Source: Sorghum bicolor (Eukaryota > Streptophyta > Magnoliopsida > Poales > Poaceae). From it: a stretch of DNA of 64,000 bases. The notes below the pieces were generated by a model, which was not told where the DNA came from, searched no databases, and was given only the letters and a program-made list of their open reading frames with translations. The DNA is taken from positions 40,988,338 through 41,052,337 of the forward strand of contig NC_012879.2 in the NCBI RefSeq assembly GCF_000003195.3, in the 5' to 3' direction. Shown piece by piece: positions 9,387 through 21,586 of this stretch (position 1 is the stretch's first letter; the number at the start of each line of letters is the position of its first letter). The position numbers were made by a program, and so were the translations under genes.

Positions 9387-12300
9387 TGTCACAGAACCGA
9401 CTAAATTATAAGAGTTCAAGTGTAGAAATGATCAACTAGCAATCAAGTTTCTAAACTTGAGCCCATATAATCCCGGTAGTCAACTGAAATCACGAAGGAC
9501 TTCAACCCAACTTGCAACAAACCAAGATCATAATAGTTCAACATAACACAGCAAATGTTACATAGTCATTCATCGCCGTCGAAGCGGCACCACATCGGAG
9601 TTACTTAGTCATTACTACACAAGTTTGTAGTAGCAGAAGCAAAATAGTTTACAACACACATTCCAAAGTTCAGTTCATAAGTTCTTGTTTCTGCCAGAGT
9701 CTCATGCCATCCATCAAAAGCAATAGGTACGAAGTAGTTAGAGAACCGTGCCCAACGGTTTAGTCCTCATCCCCAGCGGGATGTAGACAGGTCTTGCAGA
9801 AGCCATCATAAAAGATATCATCTGCAACAGGTGGGAATAAACCCTGAGTACGAGAATGTACTCAGCTAGACTTACCCGTCTAGTAAACATAAAAGACACC
9901 AAGGATCATGCAAGTCTAAGTATAAAGTGTAGCTGGTTTGACTCAACATTTGCCAAAAGCTTTAGTAGAGACTACACCAATTGTAACAGCATCATGTTAA
10001 ATATCATTAGCCTACCACTAGATTAGCACCTATACTAAAGCACTTCACTTTGATTAATACACACAATAATAACCACATCAAGTTCATCATATGCTCTTCC
10101 TTGCTATCATCATTATCACGAACCATTGTTCTTTAGTGAATGCTACGTTTGCCGCTGCTCTGTCAAGTTCTCACTATCCGGGAGAGACGGCGATTCGAAT
10201 CGATTCCTATCCAGCTGGAGGGTTATTCCCAGCACTCACCCAAGCATCCCCCGTCGGAGAGCCAGCGGGTCACCTTTGGTACAACTCAGGAATCGCGGCT
10301 CCGATCAGCGCCGTACTCCTAGGGCTACCACTCTGTCAGGGAGGTTAGGACTTTTAACTCACCTACCTTTGGACTTACACCAATGGTCCCCCACACACCG
10401 CACTTCCTCCGGTAGTGCGCACTTTATACTTGCCGGTGTTCCAGCCTGAGTCATACTACTAGGCTTCGCGGTCAGAACGAGTTATCCAGCCAACTAAGTG
10501 TCAGGCATGCGTTCAACATGACAAGAGGACGTACAACGATCAGTCCTTAGCTGCCACAGACGGAGTTACTAAAACCTTGCAAAACTCCGCCCAGCTTAAG
10601 TCATTTTAATCAGGTTCTTTCCACAATAGCACATATAGACAATCGTGATCCGACATAACCCTATCTCGCGCAGGTGACAGGATATCACCCGACTTCTACC
10701 GATTAAGCATGGCTAAGCTGCTACTCGGTCCTAACTCTACAACCAGGTGGTGGTAAGATATCTATACAAGGAATGAGTATAATGCAGCAAGGGTTTCATC
10801 ACAACTCCTATAGGTAATGCATCAATAGATATAACATAATCAAGTAAGCTTTTGAAATTAAAATGGGAGACTTAAGATGCTCCGGGGCTTGCCTTTCACG
10901 AACGATGCAGGCTCGTGATTAGGGCACTTGATCTCCTCTTCGGGCTCCTCGTGTCCGGCTTGCTGGATCTCCACCTCCAGATTGATCTCCTGGCCCTCGG
11001 GGTTCACCTGGAGCTCGAACGAAGCGGTCGTTTCCGGTGCACCTATTGCATGCACGATGAACAAGAATGTGTGCATCCTAGATGAGGATGAATACTTGAT
11101 AACATAATTAGAACTCACTGGACACTCATTTATGGAGTAACTGTCATAACAAGTTCACACAAGATGATTACTACTTAGCGAGATTACCAAGTTAAACTAC
11201 AAACAACAATGACCAACATAACAGTGCAGCTCAAGGAATAAATCATAACTGGAGCTATACAGATCCAACAAACATGAATGAGGACATTCTGGAAAGCTTA
11301 TGAAATTTTCTACATTTCATCTTTAAACATTACATTAAGATTCATAACTTAAACAAGTCACTTAAATAAAGTTCCAGGTTCTGTCCCAGAAAAAAACAGA
11401 GAACACCTATTTCTGGAACCCAACTTGGAAAAGCCATAACTTCAACACTACTGGACCAAATGATCCCAAAATTAAACCACAGCTAGTTCATAAAGTTTAC
11501 AACAACTTTGATTTAGACAAGTCTTCCAGGAAACCAAGTTATCATTAAGCAATGGTTGGATTACTCCCTTGCTGTCCAGAACAGCTTTGAACCCTTTGAT
11601 TAATTGTTTAATGACATAGACAAAACATAATTAGTGTCAACCACATGGCTTATAAGCACAAGCATACTATAAGATTACCAGAACATCCCATGTTAACCAC
11701 TAAACATATAATAACATGGCATTTATTAAATTAATTTCATAAAAGGACATAATTACAAGATACTAGCAAAAGTGCTCAGAAAAATCTACAAAAATTACAG
11801 CAGGACAAGCATAGCATCCTGATATCACCATAAAATTTTCAGAGCAAATGCACATGCCAAAATTAAGATAAGTATTTAACATGTATCAAGGTGCTTATTT
11901 CATAAATTAAGAAAGATGGCTTAGATAGTGTCAAACAACAGATTTCAGATTATTTAAATGTGACTATTACCATAAACAAGTTTGACACCAGAGTAGAGCA
12001 CCAGCATAAGTATAAATCATTTACTATGATTTAAATAAGAAAACAAGCCATATCACAAACATAAATTACATATCACAGATACAGTACTCTAAAAATCATG
12101 AAATATTTATCATAGCATTCTAATGTCACTCAGAGACTACCATAAAATGGTCATAACAAAAGGAGCAGTATATCAACAGATATGAATTTACACATGAATA
12201 ACAAGATTAAATCCTAATAATTATTTATCCCAGAAAACATGGTACATTTTATATTTTTACTAAAAACTAGCCATCTCAAGGAACATCACAAAATTTGTTT

Positions 12301-13935
12301 CACAATTTTTCGATCTCAGAAACTGGAGATATGATTTTTGCAAGAATGCCAAAAATCTGGATTTGAATAAAAGAGAGGAGAGGACCGTTGAGTCACTGAC
12401 AGCGGGTCCCGCGCGTCAGCGACCCAGAGAACAGGGGACACCTTCGCCGGCGAATGCTCGCCAATGGTGAGCTTCTCCGACGGATCCAAGGGCACCAACG
12501 TGCTCCTGGAGTGATTCCGCATCGATGGAGGTAGGTAACACTAGGGTTACAGCGACGGAGAGGGGTCGCCATCGGCCATGGCAGCACGGCGGAGCTACCC
12601 CGGCTTACGCCGGCCATCTCCGACCGGTAGAGCATCGAAGAAGAGTGGCCTAAGCACGAGTGAGACAGCGCGGAGCTTTCTAGGTAGAAATGCCTAACCC
12701 TAATGGCTCCGGTGAGTATGCTCACGTGCGAGGTATCGTCGGCGTTTAGCACGACGGCGCGGCGACCGTGTTCCCGCACGACGGTGGCTCCAAGGCCGGA
12801 ATGGCGTGGCATGAACCACCACCGAGACCTAAGCAAACCCTAACGTGACTCAGAGGGAAGAAAGGAGGCAAGAACGGAGCAGCGGTGAGGTTCGCCGGAA
12901 TCGGGGTCGCGACGGCCGTGAACCCGACGACGGCGATTCGCAAAATGCGGCTCACCTCGGGGAGATCTCATCCAACCAAGGGGTGGAGAAGATGGAGGAG
13001 CTCGAGGCGGACTTGGAGACGCTCGGAGGCGAGGCGAGACGCAGAGGCGAGGGCGCGAGGAGCTCACGAAGCTCTCGGCGGCAATGGCGATGGTGCTTTC
13101 GCCGACTGAGTCGCGAGAGAGAGAAAGGAAGAGAGTGGACGAGCGCTGGGTGAGTGCGGGGCGTCGTGGCGTCCATGATGACGTCGTCGACCACACGAGC
13201 GGGGCCAACGCCGGCGTACGGGCGCCAAATGGCAGCAAGGTGTCGCGCTGGGTGACCACGACGGCGAGCTCGGCTTCGATTCAGACCAAACGATGACCGA
13301 CTGACAGTGCTACTTTGACAGAGATTATCTCCCAAACCAAGGTGAATTAGGAGATGGTGTAGTTGACAAAGTTGAAGTACTAGCTGAGTTCTACAACATT
13401 ATCAACTAGAGCAAGAGCCAGATCGGCCTGGATTGAGAGATATGAAGCTCCCAAAATCGATCAAGCAAACTGGTGGCGCCAGGACTTAGCCAAATTTGGT
13501 TAAGTGCCAAAACAGCCCCCAAAACTTCATTGAAAGCACTTTTTGATCAAGATGTGATCATTTTCATGAGATGGCCATAAAACAACTTTTTGTTCCTTAT
13601 AAAATTTGCTACAACTTTGCTGTAGAAAGTTTTGACATGCAAACACTTTATGAAACTCTTTTTAAAAGCTTAAGCAAAAGAGGTTTCTAGGGCCTATACA
13701 TGGATGTATGACTTAAGCACTTAATTTGGAGAAGTGATCAACATAAACATTATTCCTAAGGTTGAGTTAAGCATAGATAAACTAATTACCAAGGCATAGC
13801 ACATAAGCATGGGCATGTCACAAACCAACACAAGCATAGGAAACATAATTAAGCAAGTTAAATCACATTTTTGCATAAAATGACATGACTCAAGGTAGAT
13901 GATGATCATGATATGCTTAAGTAGATGATGATGCT
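9387..13935 (-). repeat. TekX 5' LTR, main part, split by AthB
   Basis: The plus strand starts TGTCACAGAACC; the LTR resumes at 21587 and ends GGGTGTTACA at 21632. Removing AthB gives about 4.6 kb, long but possible for Tekay LTRs. It has the usual Tekay layout: an AT-rich tract with many short degenerate ORFs (9540-12360) and a CG-rich block (12360-13340) resembling the CG-rich blocks in the Tek1 LTRs. None of the short ORFs here has supporting features. The family resembles the LTR at 49812-51005, which starts TGTAACACCC and continues with agtgttatggttgcat as this one does on the minus strand. Confidence 0.7.
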
Positions 13936-15220
13936 TGTTGACGGTCCTCAATGCACATATTTAACCATCAATTAATCATAGAAAAGGATCCAAATGCAAC
14001 CAACACCTAGACTTAGGGTTTTATCTGATAGAATTCCACGAGTTTGGTGTTTGTCTATTTCTGCAGGGGGTTATCAGGAAATATGGAGGAAAGGCCCACA
14101 CGTCGGGTTTACATAGAGATATTAACGTGCCGCGCAATTTTCTATCATCTAGAAGACTCCAGAAGCCATGGGACCGAAGCGGAAGCCGAGAGGCCTCAGG
14201 GACAGGGCGCCCGCCCTAGTCCTGAGGGCGCCCGCCCTCCCCCCTGGACCAATCAGGGTGAAGTTCGGGGATCATGCTCCACCGACCTAATACTTCAAGG
14301 AAAACCACACGATCAATGTCGGTTTGATCCGACGGCCCAGATTCACTTGAAGGGACTATAAAACCAGACCCCCCTGGCCCCTGGAGATCATACCTCTTCT
14401 ACAGAATCAAAGCTAGGGTTTCAATTCTTCATCCAAGTAGAGAGGATCCCTCTAGTTCTTCTAGTTCTACCTCTAGTTCATCTAGATCTAGTTCTAGTTC
14501 ATCTAGTTCTAGTTCTAGTTCTAGTTCTTCTAGTTCTAGTTCTAGTTAGTTCTAGTTGTAATCTAGAAAATAGGGAGAGAGAAGAGGAGAGCGGAGGAGG
14601 AGCCGGATCTGTCGGATCTTCCTCAACATTATACTTTTGCAGCAACTGGTTCGTTCTTCATCGTTCTCCAGGTTCTTCAATTCATAATTCCTGAGTTCTC
14701 TAATTACTTTTATTTACATTCAAGTTATTTATTGGATTCCCGCTTGCATCAAGTGCTCTAGTCTTTATAACGCTAGAGTAGTAATTAATAGATTAGACGT
14801 GGTGTTTAGTCTTCCGATTACCTGGAATTGCACCCAATCCCACGGATTGTTGTGGTAGCCCTAGGGTAGTGACAGCCCTAACGGTCGACGTATTCCACCA
14901 CGTTCGGATTGGTGTTTGTAGGACCGTAGTCAGACCTTCCTAGCCCCCTTCTCATCTCTTTCTGTGGTTAGTGCTCTGATGTCCCGATATAGATAATCTT
15001 GAAGTAATTCTTGATTCTTAGATCAACTAGAGAACTCTCAGGAAACTTCCTCTCTTCCCATCAAAAATAATTATATAGTTATCCTTGGGCGATCTTGGAT
15101 CTTAATTAGTACACTCACGTTCTCTGTGGAAAATCGATACTCTGGAATACTCCCGGGTGAGGGCTACATCGGTATCCGTGCGCTTGCGGATTTTTCTGTT
15201 TGCGTTTAAAATACCCAACA
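13936..15220 (+). repeat. 5' LTR of AthB (1285 bp)
   Basis: TGTTGACGG...ATACCCAACA. The TATA box is at 14357-14363. Two copies of the inverted repeat agggcg cc cgccct lie near 14204-14237. The first 250 bases are alignable with AthA, AthC and AthD, whereas U5 is largely different from AthA and AthC. Confidence 0.92.
14453..14556 (+). repeat. CTAGTT microsatellite in the AthB LTR
   Basis: An imperfect array of the 6-mer TTCTAG lies just downstream of the TATA box, in the transcribed leader. The 3' LTR copy (20817-20916) has one unit fewer, which accounts exactly for the 6-bp length difference between the two LTRs. Confidence 0.85.
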
Positions 15221-15227
15221 AGCTTTC

Positions 15228-15245
15228 TGGCGCCGTTGCCGGGGA
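15228..15245 (+). other. PBS of AthB (tRNA-Asp)
   Basis: TGGCGCCGTTGCCGGGGA lies 7 bases after the LTR end and is complementary to the 3' end of plant tRNA-Asp(GUC), as recalled. It is the same PBS as in AthC and AthD. Confidence 0.85.
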
Positions 15246-15338
15246 ACGGTAGTTGTGCTAGTTTCGAACCAAGTCGTCCGTGTATCCTTTTTCTTTTCCT
15301 TTTTTACCACACTCACCTTATCATTTTCACAATACCAC

Positions 15339-15551
15339 ATGGATTTCACTCTAAGCATTAATGAGCATGGAATTTATTTCATAGCCACTTCATTTACTCC
15401 ATGCTCATATGCAACATCTTCACAATCCATTGGTCTCTCCAACATCACCACATTCGAGATCTCCAACCCTCTCATCCTTTCTATTTATAAAAACTTTAAA
15501 AGGGTGGTTGTCGATGCATATGTCTATAATAAATTTTGCAGATCTCGTTGA
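15339..15551 (+). CDS. Small unknown ORF of AthB, related to the end of the AthD ORF
   Basis: This is a 70-residue frame starting MDFTLSINEHG and ending VYNKFCRSR. Its last 55 or so residues align without gaps with the C-terminal part of the AthD frame at 58525-58806: both share QSIGLSN, TTF, ISNPL, LSIYKNFK and DAYVYNK. Many differences fall at third codon positions, as expected if the frame has been translated. Relative to AthD the ORF seems to have lost about 240 codons after the first two. No known domain is recognised. It sits where gag would start, 94 bases past the PBS. The function is unknown; it could still be a relic. Confidence 0.5.
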   Translation: MDFTLSINEHGIYFIATSFTPCSYATSSQSIGLSNITTFEISNPLILSIYKNFKRVVVDAYVYNKFCRSR

Positions 15552-17040
15552 GTTGATCTTGATATAGGTTGGTGTTGGAGGGGAAACCACTTTGCCGACA
15601 TAAATTGATGGTTTCCCAAGGACAAGCTTAGTGTCCTAAAATAAGCACTGATCAGATTGTAACATGAGCTTTTAATTATTTGCAGCATTACCTTGTGTGT
15701 TGAGCATATAAGGATAATTGTAAAAATATTCCTTCGGGTATTCTTGTCACTAACTTTCTAGGATTGGAGCAAGAAGATCGGATGAATGACAAGCACAAGG
15801 TATGTCCAACCAATCATCATACAACATTGAATTAAATTCATCCAAACTTGAATTTTGCAAAATTCAAGCTTGGGGGAGTACTTTACATAAAAACATCCTT
15901 TGCCATGTTGCTATGTTGGTTGTCCCTACCTTTGAGACATGCTCAATTTGTTAAATACTAATCACACTACTTCATCTCCACTTGAGTAGATCTCTATAAA
16001 TGCTCTCATGCTACCTTTATTTGCTTTAGTATATGTCTAGGTTTGGAGTACTTTCATTTATCTCTTAATTAAGCATGGTGCTTAGTTTAGGAATCATGAT
16101 CTTACTTCCAAAGGATTTTAAATTAAGCATGATGCTTAGGTTAAAATGCCCTCCTAAATCAAATTAGACATGGTGTCTAGGTTGATCTTTGAGCCGATAG
16201 TATGCTATAGTAGATATTGGATATTTTGTTGGACTAACCCCTGCAGGAAAACTTTCAATATCGACCTGGGAAATCCTGAGATAAACTCACATTGGAGACG
16301 AAGAGAGAGACACATGATGGTTAACAATTTACACAAGGAAGGCATAGCTCACAAGAGATGATCCATGGAGGGTGCCACAAACACGATGCACAACCGCTAA
16401 GAGAGGAAAGCTTCCACAAGGAGATACCGTACCATCACTCTTCAAGTAAGGTAACATCTTAAGGTACTTGACTATGACTTTTATAAGCTTCTCCTTGGTT
16501 CTAGCATTCACATGAATAAAAGAGACAAACATGTATGATTTACAACTCTAGATTAACCAACCCAATCGATTCAACATGTTTAGTCCTTCCACCTTTGTGA
16601 TCCCACACTCCTAATCATATAAGCTAAAATGTTGCACACTCAATCTTTGGAAGATATATATAAAAAACATAAGTATAGATAGATTATCTTTCCATAAGGT
16701 TGAGCAATCTAATCTGACAAATGTTAAATACTACACTCATGATTTTATTATCCATCAACTTTGTCTTGCTCACTATGCTTGAGGTTAGAGAAGAACAAAT
16801 ACACTTTTGGTTCTATTGGTGTTTTCCACCAACAGGGCCCATGCACTTGATCTCTGCATTGTCTCTATGAGTAGGTACACTTCGAGCAAAATATGAAGGA
16901 GTTTTACAACTCCCAGACTCAACCAAGTGAAGAACCTAGATCTACGAGCACAAACACACTGGTGAGACTGGACACTCAGGCAATCACTGTCCTGGGATGC
17001 TTGAGGACGTAACTACTGGAGCAACCCCGTCTTGGAAGTA
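15552..17040 (+). other. Non-coding tract replacing gag in AthB, with palindrome and hairpin
   Basis: No convincing ORF. It is collinear, inverted, with AthD 57190-58510. It holds a perfect 22-bp palindrome (15847-15868, arm cttgaattttg), directly followed by a PPT-like AGCTTGGGGGAG (15867-15878). An imperfect hairpin (ctattggtg ... caccaacag) lies at about 16813-16835. The relic of the gag zinc knuckle begins around 16960 (ggacactcaggcaatcactg, also in AthC at about 33335). Confidence 0.65.
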
Positions 17041-18105
17041 ATCACTGACCTTCTGCCGGTCAAGTGATACAATCCAGGACGTCCCTTCATCCCGATCTCC
17101 ATCGGCATGGTGGACTTCCTAGAAGCACTCTGCAACTTTGGCTCCAGCGTCAACATTATGCTCCGGGTACTCTATGAAAAATTCTTTACACATCCTTTCC
17201 TAGAAACAACCATGTGTTTGCAGCTTGCAGATCAGACACTAAGTTTCCCAAAGGGAATATTGAAGAACCTCTACGTCCGAGTTGGTACCTTGGACGACCC
17301 AGCAGACTTCATGGTGATAGAGACTGGTAGTGATGAGAGGGCACCCATCATCCTAGGGAGGCCATTCCTGAACACCTCGGGAGCTATCATCTACGCTAGT
17401 GCTGCCAAGATCAGTTTCTACATCAAGGGAAGGAAGGAGGCGTTTTCCTTCAAGAACAAGACTACACAAATCCCAGAGCAATCCTGACATGAACCAAGGA
17501 AAGGACCAACAGGAGGAACAGGAACAAGCAAATGTGGACCGAGTCAGCTAAGGTAGTCAATGCTGTTCAAGGTGGTCAAGATCGTCGACTTAAGTCACCG
17601 TCCCTGACCAAAAAGGACGACATAGTCACCTATCAGCTCCTGTTCAAAACCATGCCCCTAAAAACAACATACATTCAGCTCCAGATGATTTAAAGGTTAT
17701 TGACATGGGAGAAGACAAGTATGATCCATCCATCATCCTTAGGAGACCGTTCCTCACCACCGTTAAAGCAATCATCTACATTGGAACTGGAGAAGTCCAC
17801 ATGCACTTCCCCTCTGAGAAGGTACGCTGCTATTTTACTGACCCTAACTATATAGTTGAAGACTCTAAGCAGGTCAGGGCAAGAAGAAGATGACGCAACC
17901 GCAACCAAAGGAGGCAAATCATCAAGGACGGATGGGCAGACTATGAAGGAGAAGTCGTAAGGTCTGAAGACATACAGCTTGAACAGAACTGTCCTAAGGA
18001 GACCGTAGCACCGAGTCAGGTGTGGAGAGAGAAGATAGTTATACATGAAGACCAAGCGCTGCCGGAACCACCGACTACGCCATCCAGCGAATTCCACGAC
18101 AACTA
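17041..18105 (+). pseudogene. Two decayed retropepsin-like segments of AthB
   Basis: The first segment is open from 17107 to 17487 and matches AthC protease domain 1, but the catalytic-site motif DFGSS reads NFGSS, so the key Asp is lost. A stop (TGA near 17060) precedes it. The second segment (about 17570-18105) matches AthC domain 2. It has lost the part with the DTGSG motif and a further block of about 80 bases after YIQLQM, and is out of frame. The latter deletion has the same junction in AthD. Neither segment can be an active protease. Confidence 0.75.
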
Positions 18106-20288
18106 AGAAAACGGAGAGTCCCGTTCGGAGGACTTAAAAGCACCAAACGCCTTGCCAAGAGGTAAACTTGGTAGTTATCTTTTTCCTTTCAAATTATTTA
18201 AAATAGTTTGCTTAGTTAATCAGGTTCACATCATCTTAAAAAGAAAATAAAAATGTTAAAAATAGTAAGCCCCATGTGAGTATGCTCATGGCATAAAACC
18301 CATAAGTACATTCACTGTGGTGGCGTAAAAATAAATATATCTTCCTGTCCTATAAAAATGAAAATATAAATAAGATTATGATCCTACTAAAGAGAGTAAC
18401 ATTTATTGAGGAGGCTCAACATGATAAAGGCTAGATATTTATGCTAACACTTAACTAGTTCCACAAAGCTTTGTTGTCTATTTGAGCTCCACAGAATTTA
18501 AGGATCAAAGAAGACTAGCAGACGGAGGACATCCTAATCGCTATCAGGGTGCTACCGACATTCAAATACACCTCCGCCACCTGCTAGCTACATCAGAAGA
18601 AATTACATCAAAATCCAGCTTGGGGGAGAGCACCCCCATTTATCCAGCTAAGTATTCTACTCACGTTTATACTTTACTCTATTAATAAAAAGATGCATAA
18701 TCATAAAAACCCAAATAAAGATTTTGTGCTTATATATATATCTTTGCTTAGCTTGCTAAATAAATAAATAAATAAAGTTTGCTATGAACCCTCATGATAA
18801 GCTCTCACATGGAAATGATGAATAGTTGCTCTGCCATGATTAGTTATCAAAATTGAAATCTCTCTCAAGTTTAGGCATAACTGTTATTAATTAAGATTTG
18901 CTCTAAACCTGAACTTGTGGAGAGAGTACTTGATCTAAAGTCTAAGTCGTTAACGGATATGATATGGGAAGGTTGAGCTGCTGTTTATCTGTTCCTAGAG
19001 ATGCTAGAATTCTGGAGAATTTTATCTTTGAAAATCTTTAAAATGTTGCATGATGAGTTCCTGTATGATGAGAGTTTAAATTCCTACCACAGCCATATAT
19101 ACATGCTTGCTAGACTATGAACCACACATTTACTTTACTACTTATGAGCATTGAGTGTGGTCAAGCTGTGTAGACCCTTAGGAGCTTGTCATGTGGTTAA
19201 AATCAAGATTCACTTGCACGTTCACTCATACATGCTGCTTCTACTCCGGAAGTACGCATCCACATATATCCATCCATTTCCATCTCGAGAACCACCCAAA
19301 AATATTCTACTCCTAATCCGGGAGAGAATAGCCAAAAATATTTCTATTTTTCCCCTATGAAATAAATGCTCAAGTTATCTTGTTACTACCACTTGCGATA
19401 TTATCTCATGAGATGAGTGCTCTAATAAAAAAAAGAAAAAAAAAAGAGATACGAGGAAATAAAAAGGGGCAAGTGCCCGAAACCTCGAAAAAAAAAGTGA
19501 GACGAGAGGTAAAAATAGACAAGTGTCCGATAGTAGAATTAGGGGTACAAGATACCCACCTGAGAGAAAAGAAAAAAAAGAAAAAAAAAGAAAATATAGA
19601 GCATCTCATTCTCCTCAAAAAGTTTCAAAAGAGCAAGAAAGGTATGTATCCCCTCAAAAGAGCACAAGTAGAATTAGACTTTCACCATTGTTTTCACCAT
19701 TGTTATCACCATCATTACCATACACCATTCATTCGCCACACATTCACATCTTGATTTGACTTATTGACTTGTTCTTCTGGATCCATAGTTTGACTATGCA
19801 ATAAATGTCTTGTAAGTATGTATTAGCTGTCTCCCACCTATGAGCTCCAGATATCAAAAGCCTTATTAGAGTAGGGTGAGAGAGAAGGCAATGTCACTAT
19901 GCCTTATACTACAAATACCACATACTTTGAGAGAAGGCATATACCATTACTGCCTTGGTAAGGATCCAGAAATACCTCAAAAGAGAGACTAGAGAGAGTC
20001 ATACAAGGAATCTCTGAGTTTTATTTGAAAATCTGCAAAAACTCCAGAACTATAGCTGATCAAGAATAAGAGACATGGTGCTTGACTAGACCGTTCTATC
20101 TTTTAACTACTCAAGACAGAAGTGTCGGTTACAAGTCCCATGGTGAAAGGTAAATGAGTAAGTTTTAAGTCTTAACAGTTCACTCTAACCAGAGATGAGA
20201 TCTTGTTTAAACGCATGTGTATCCTTAAGTTATGAAACCACTGCAGAAACTCTTGAGTTAATCTTTACTCAGGGACGAGCAAAGGTTA
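18106..20288 (+). other. Non-coding 3' tail of AthB
   Basis: It is shared with AthC (35030-36914) and AthD (54183-56340, inverted). It contains a second PPT-like AGCTTGGGGGAG (18617-18628) followed by a C-run (agcaccccc), and lysine-rich open frames around 19380-19760 that come from purine-rich runs. I see no gene. Confidence 0.65.
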
Positions 20289-20302
20289 AGCTTGGGGGAG
20301 CT
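20289..20302 (+). other. PPT of AthB
   Basis: AGCTTGGGGGAG, ending two bases before the 3' LTR start. Confidence 0.85.
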
Positions 20303-21581
20303 TGTTGACGGTCCTCAATGCACATATTTAACCATCAATTAATCATAGAAAAGTATCCAAATGCAACCAACACCTAGACTTAGGGTTTTATCTGATAGAA
20401 TTCCACGAGTTTGGTGTTTGTCTATTTCTGCAGGGGGTTATCAGGAAATATGGAGGAAAGGCCCACACGTCGGGTTTACATAGAGATATTAACGTGCCGA
20501 GCAATTTTCTATCATCTAGAAGACTCCAGAAGCCACGGGACCGAAGCGGAAGCCGAGAGGCCTTAGGGACAGGGCGCCCGCCCTAGTCTTGAGGGCGCCC
20601 GCCCTCCCCCCTGGACCAATCAGGGTGAAGTTCGGGGATCATGCTCCACCGACCTAATACTTCAAGGAAAACCACACGATCAATGTCGGTTTGATCCGAC
20701 GGCCCAGATTCACTTGAAGGGACTATAAAACTAGACCCCCCTGGCCCCTGGAGATCATACCTCTTCTACAGAATCAAAGCTAGGGTTTCAATTCTTCATC
20801 CAAGTAGAGAGGATCCCTCTAGTTCTTCTAGTTCTACCTCTAGTTCATCTAGATCTAGTTCTAGTTCATCTAGTTCTAGTTCTAGTTCTTCTAGTTCTAG
20901 TTCTAGTTAGTTTTAGTTGTAATCTAGAAAATAGGGAGAGAGAAGAGGAGAGCGGAGGAGGAGCCGGATCTGTCGGATCTTCCTCAACATTATACTTTTG
21001 CAGCAACTGGTTCGTTCTTCATCGTTATCCAGGTTCTTCAATTCATAATTCCTGAGTTCTCTAATTACTTTTATTTACATTCAAGTTATTTATTGGATTC
21101 CCGCTTGCATCAAGTGCTCTAGTCTTTATAACGCTAGAGTAGTAATTAATAGATTAGACGTGGTGTTTAGTCTTGCGATTACCTGGAATTGCACCCAATC
21201 CCACGGATTGTTGTGGTAGCCCTAGGGTAGTGACAGCCCTAACGGTCGACGTATTCCACCACGTTCGGATTGGTGTTTGTAGGACCGTAGTCAGACCTTC
21301 CTAGCCCCCTTCTCATCTCTTTCTGTGGTTAGTGCTCTGATGTCCCGATATAGATAATCTTGAAGTAATTCTTGATTCTTAGATCAACTAGAGAACTCTC
21401 AGGAAACTTCCTCTCTTCCCATCAAAAATAATTATATAGTTATCCTTGGGCGATCTTGGATCTTAATTAGTACACTCACGTTCTCTGTGCAAAATCGATA
21501 CTCTGGAATACTCCCGGGTGAAGGCTACATCGGTATCCGTGCGCTTGCGGATTTTTCTGTTTGCGTTTAAAATACCCAACA
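20303..21581 (+). repeat. 3' LTR of AthB (1279 bp)
   Basis: The second copy of the AthB LTR, with a TATA box at 20724-20730 and ending ATACCCAACA. It differs from the 5' LTR by one CTAGTT unit and about a dozen single bases. Confidence 0.92.
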
Positions 21582-21586
21582 ATGCT

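Larger units (their letters stand above)
13936..21581 (+). mobile_element. AthB: complete non-autonomous Athila element, 7646 bp, TSD atgct
   Basis: LTRs are 13936-15220 and 20303-21581, a tRNA-Asp PBS is at 15228-15245 and the PPT is at 20289-20302. The 5-bp duplication atgct (13931-13935 and 21582-21586) is perfect. The internal region has no reverse transcriptase, integrase or gag: it has one small unknown ORF, a long non-coding tract, and two decayed retropepsin-like segments. By eye the LTRs differ at about a dozen sites plus one 6-bp repeat unit, so insertion is recent. It must depend on proteins from another element. Confidence 0.92.

Noticed and set aside
12393..13335. Several long ORFs on both strands
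   Set aside because: CG-rich part of the TekX LTR; open frames on both strands are expected from base composition, with no domain.
9387..13935. Solo LTR
   Set aside because: An initiator-Met PBS (two mismatches) adjoins its left end and the flanks ccagc and tttgg do not match, so it is a 5' LTR of a larger element.
15228..15245. tRNA gene
   Set aside because: Only the 18 bases complementary to the tRNA 3' end are present, next to an LTR: a PBS.
18482..18685. 67-codon ORF starting MSSTEFKDQRRL, also in AthD
   Set aside because: AthC has an indel that breaks it at the start, and similarity extends evenly into non-coding flanks.
19380..19759. Lysine-rich ORF (also 36012-36278 and 54703-55059 minus)
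   Set aside because: It comes from purine-rich runs in the shared Athila tail; frames differ among copies.
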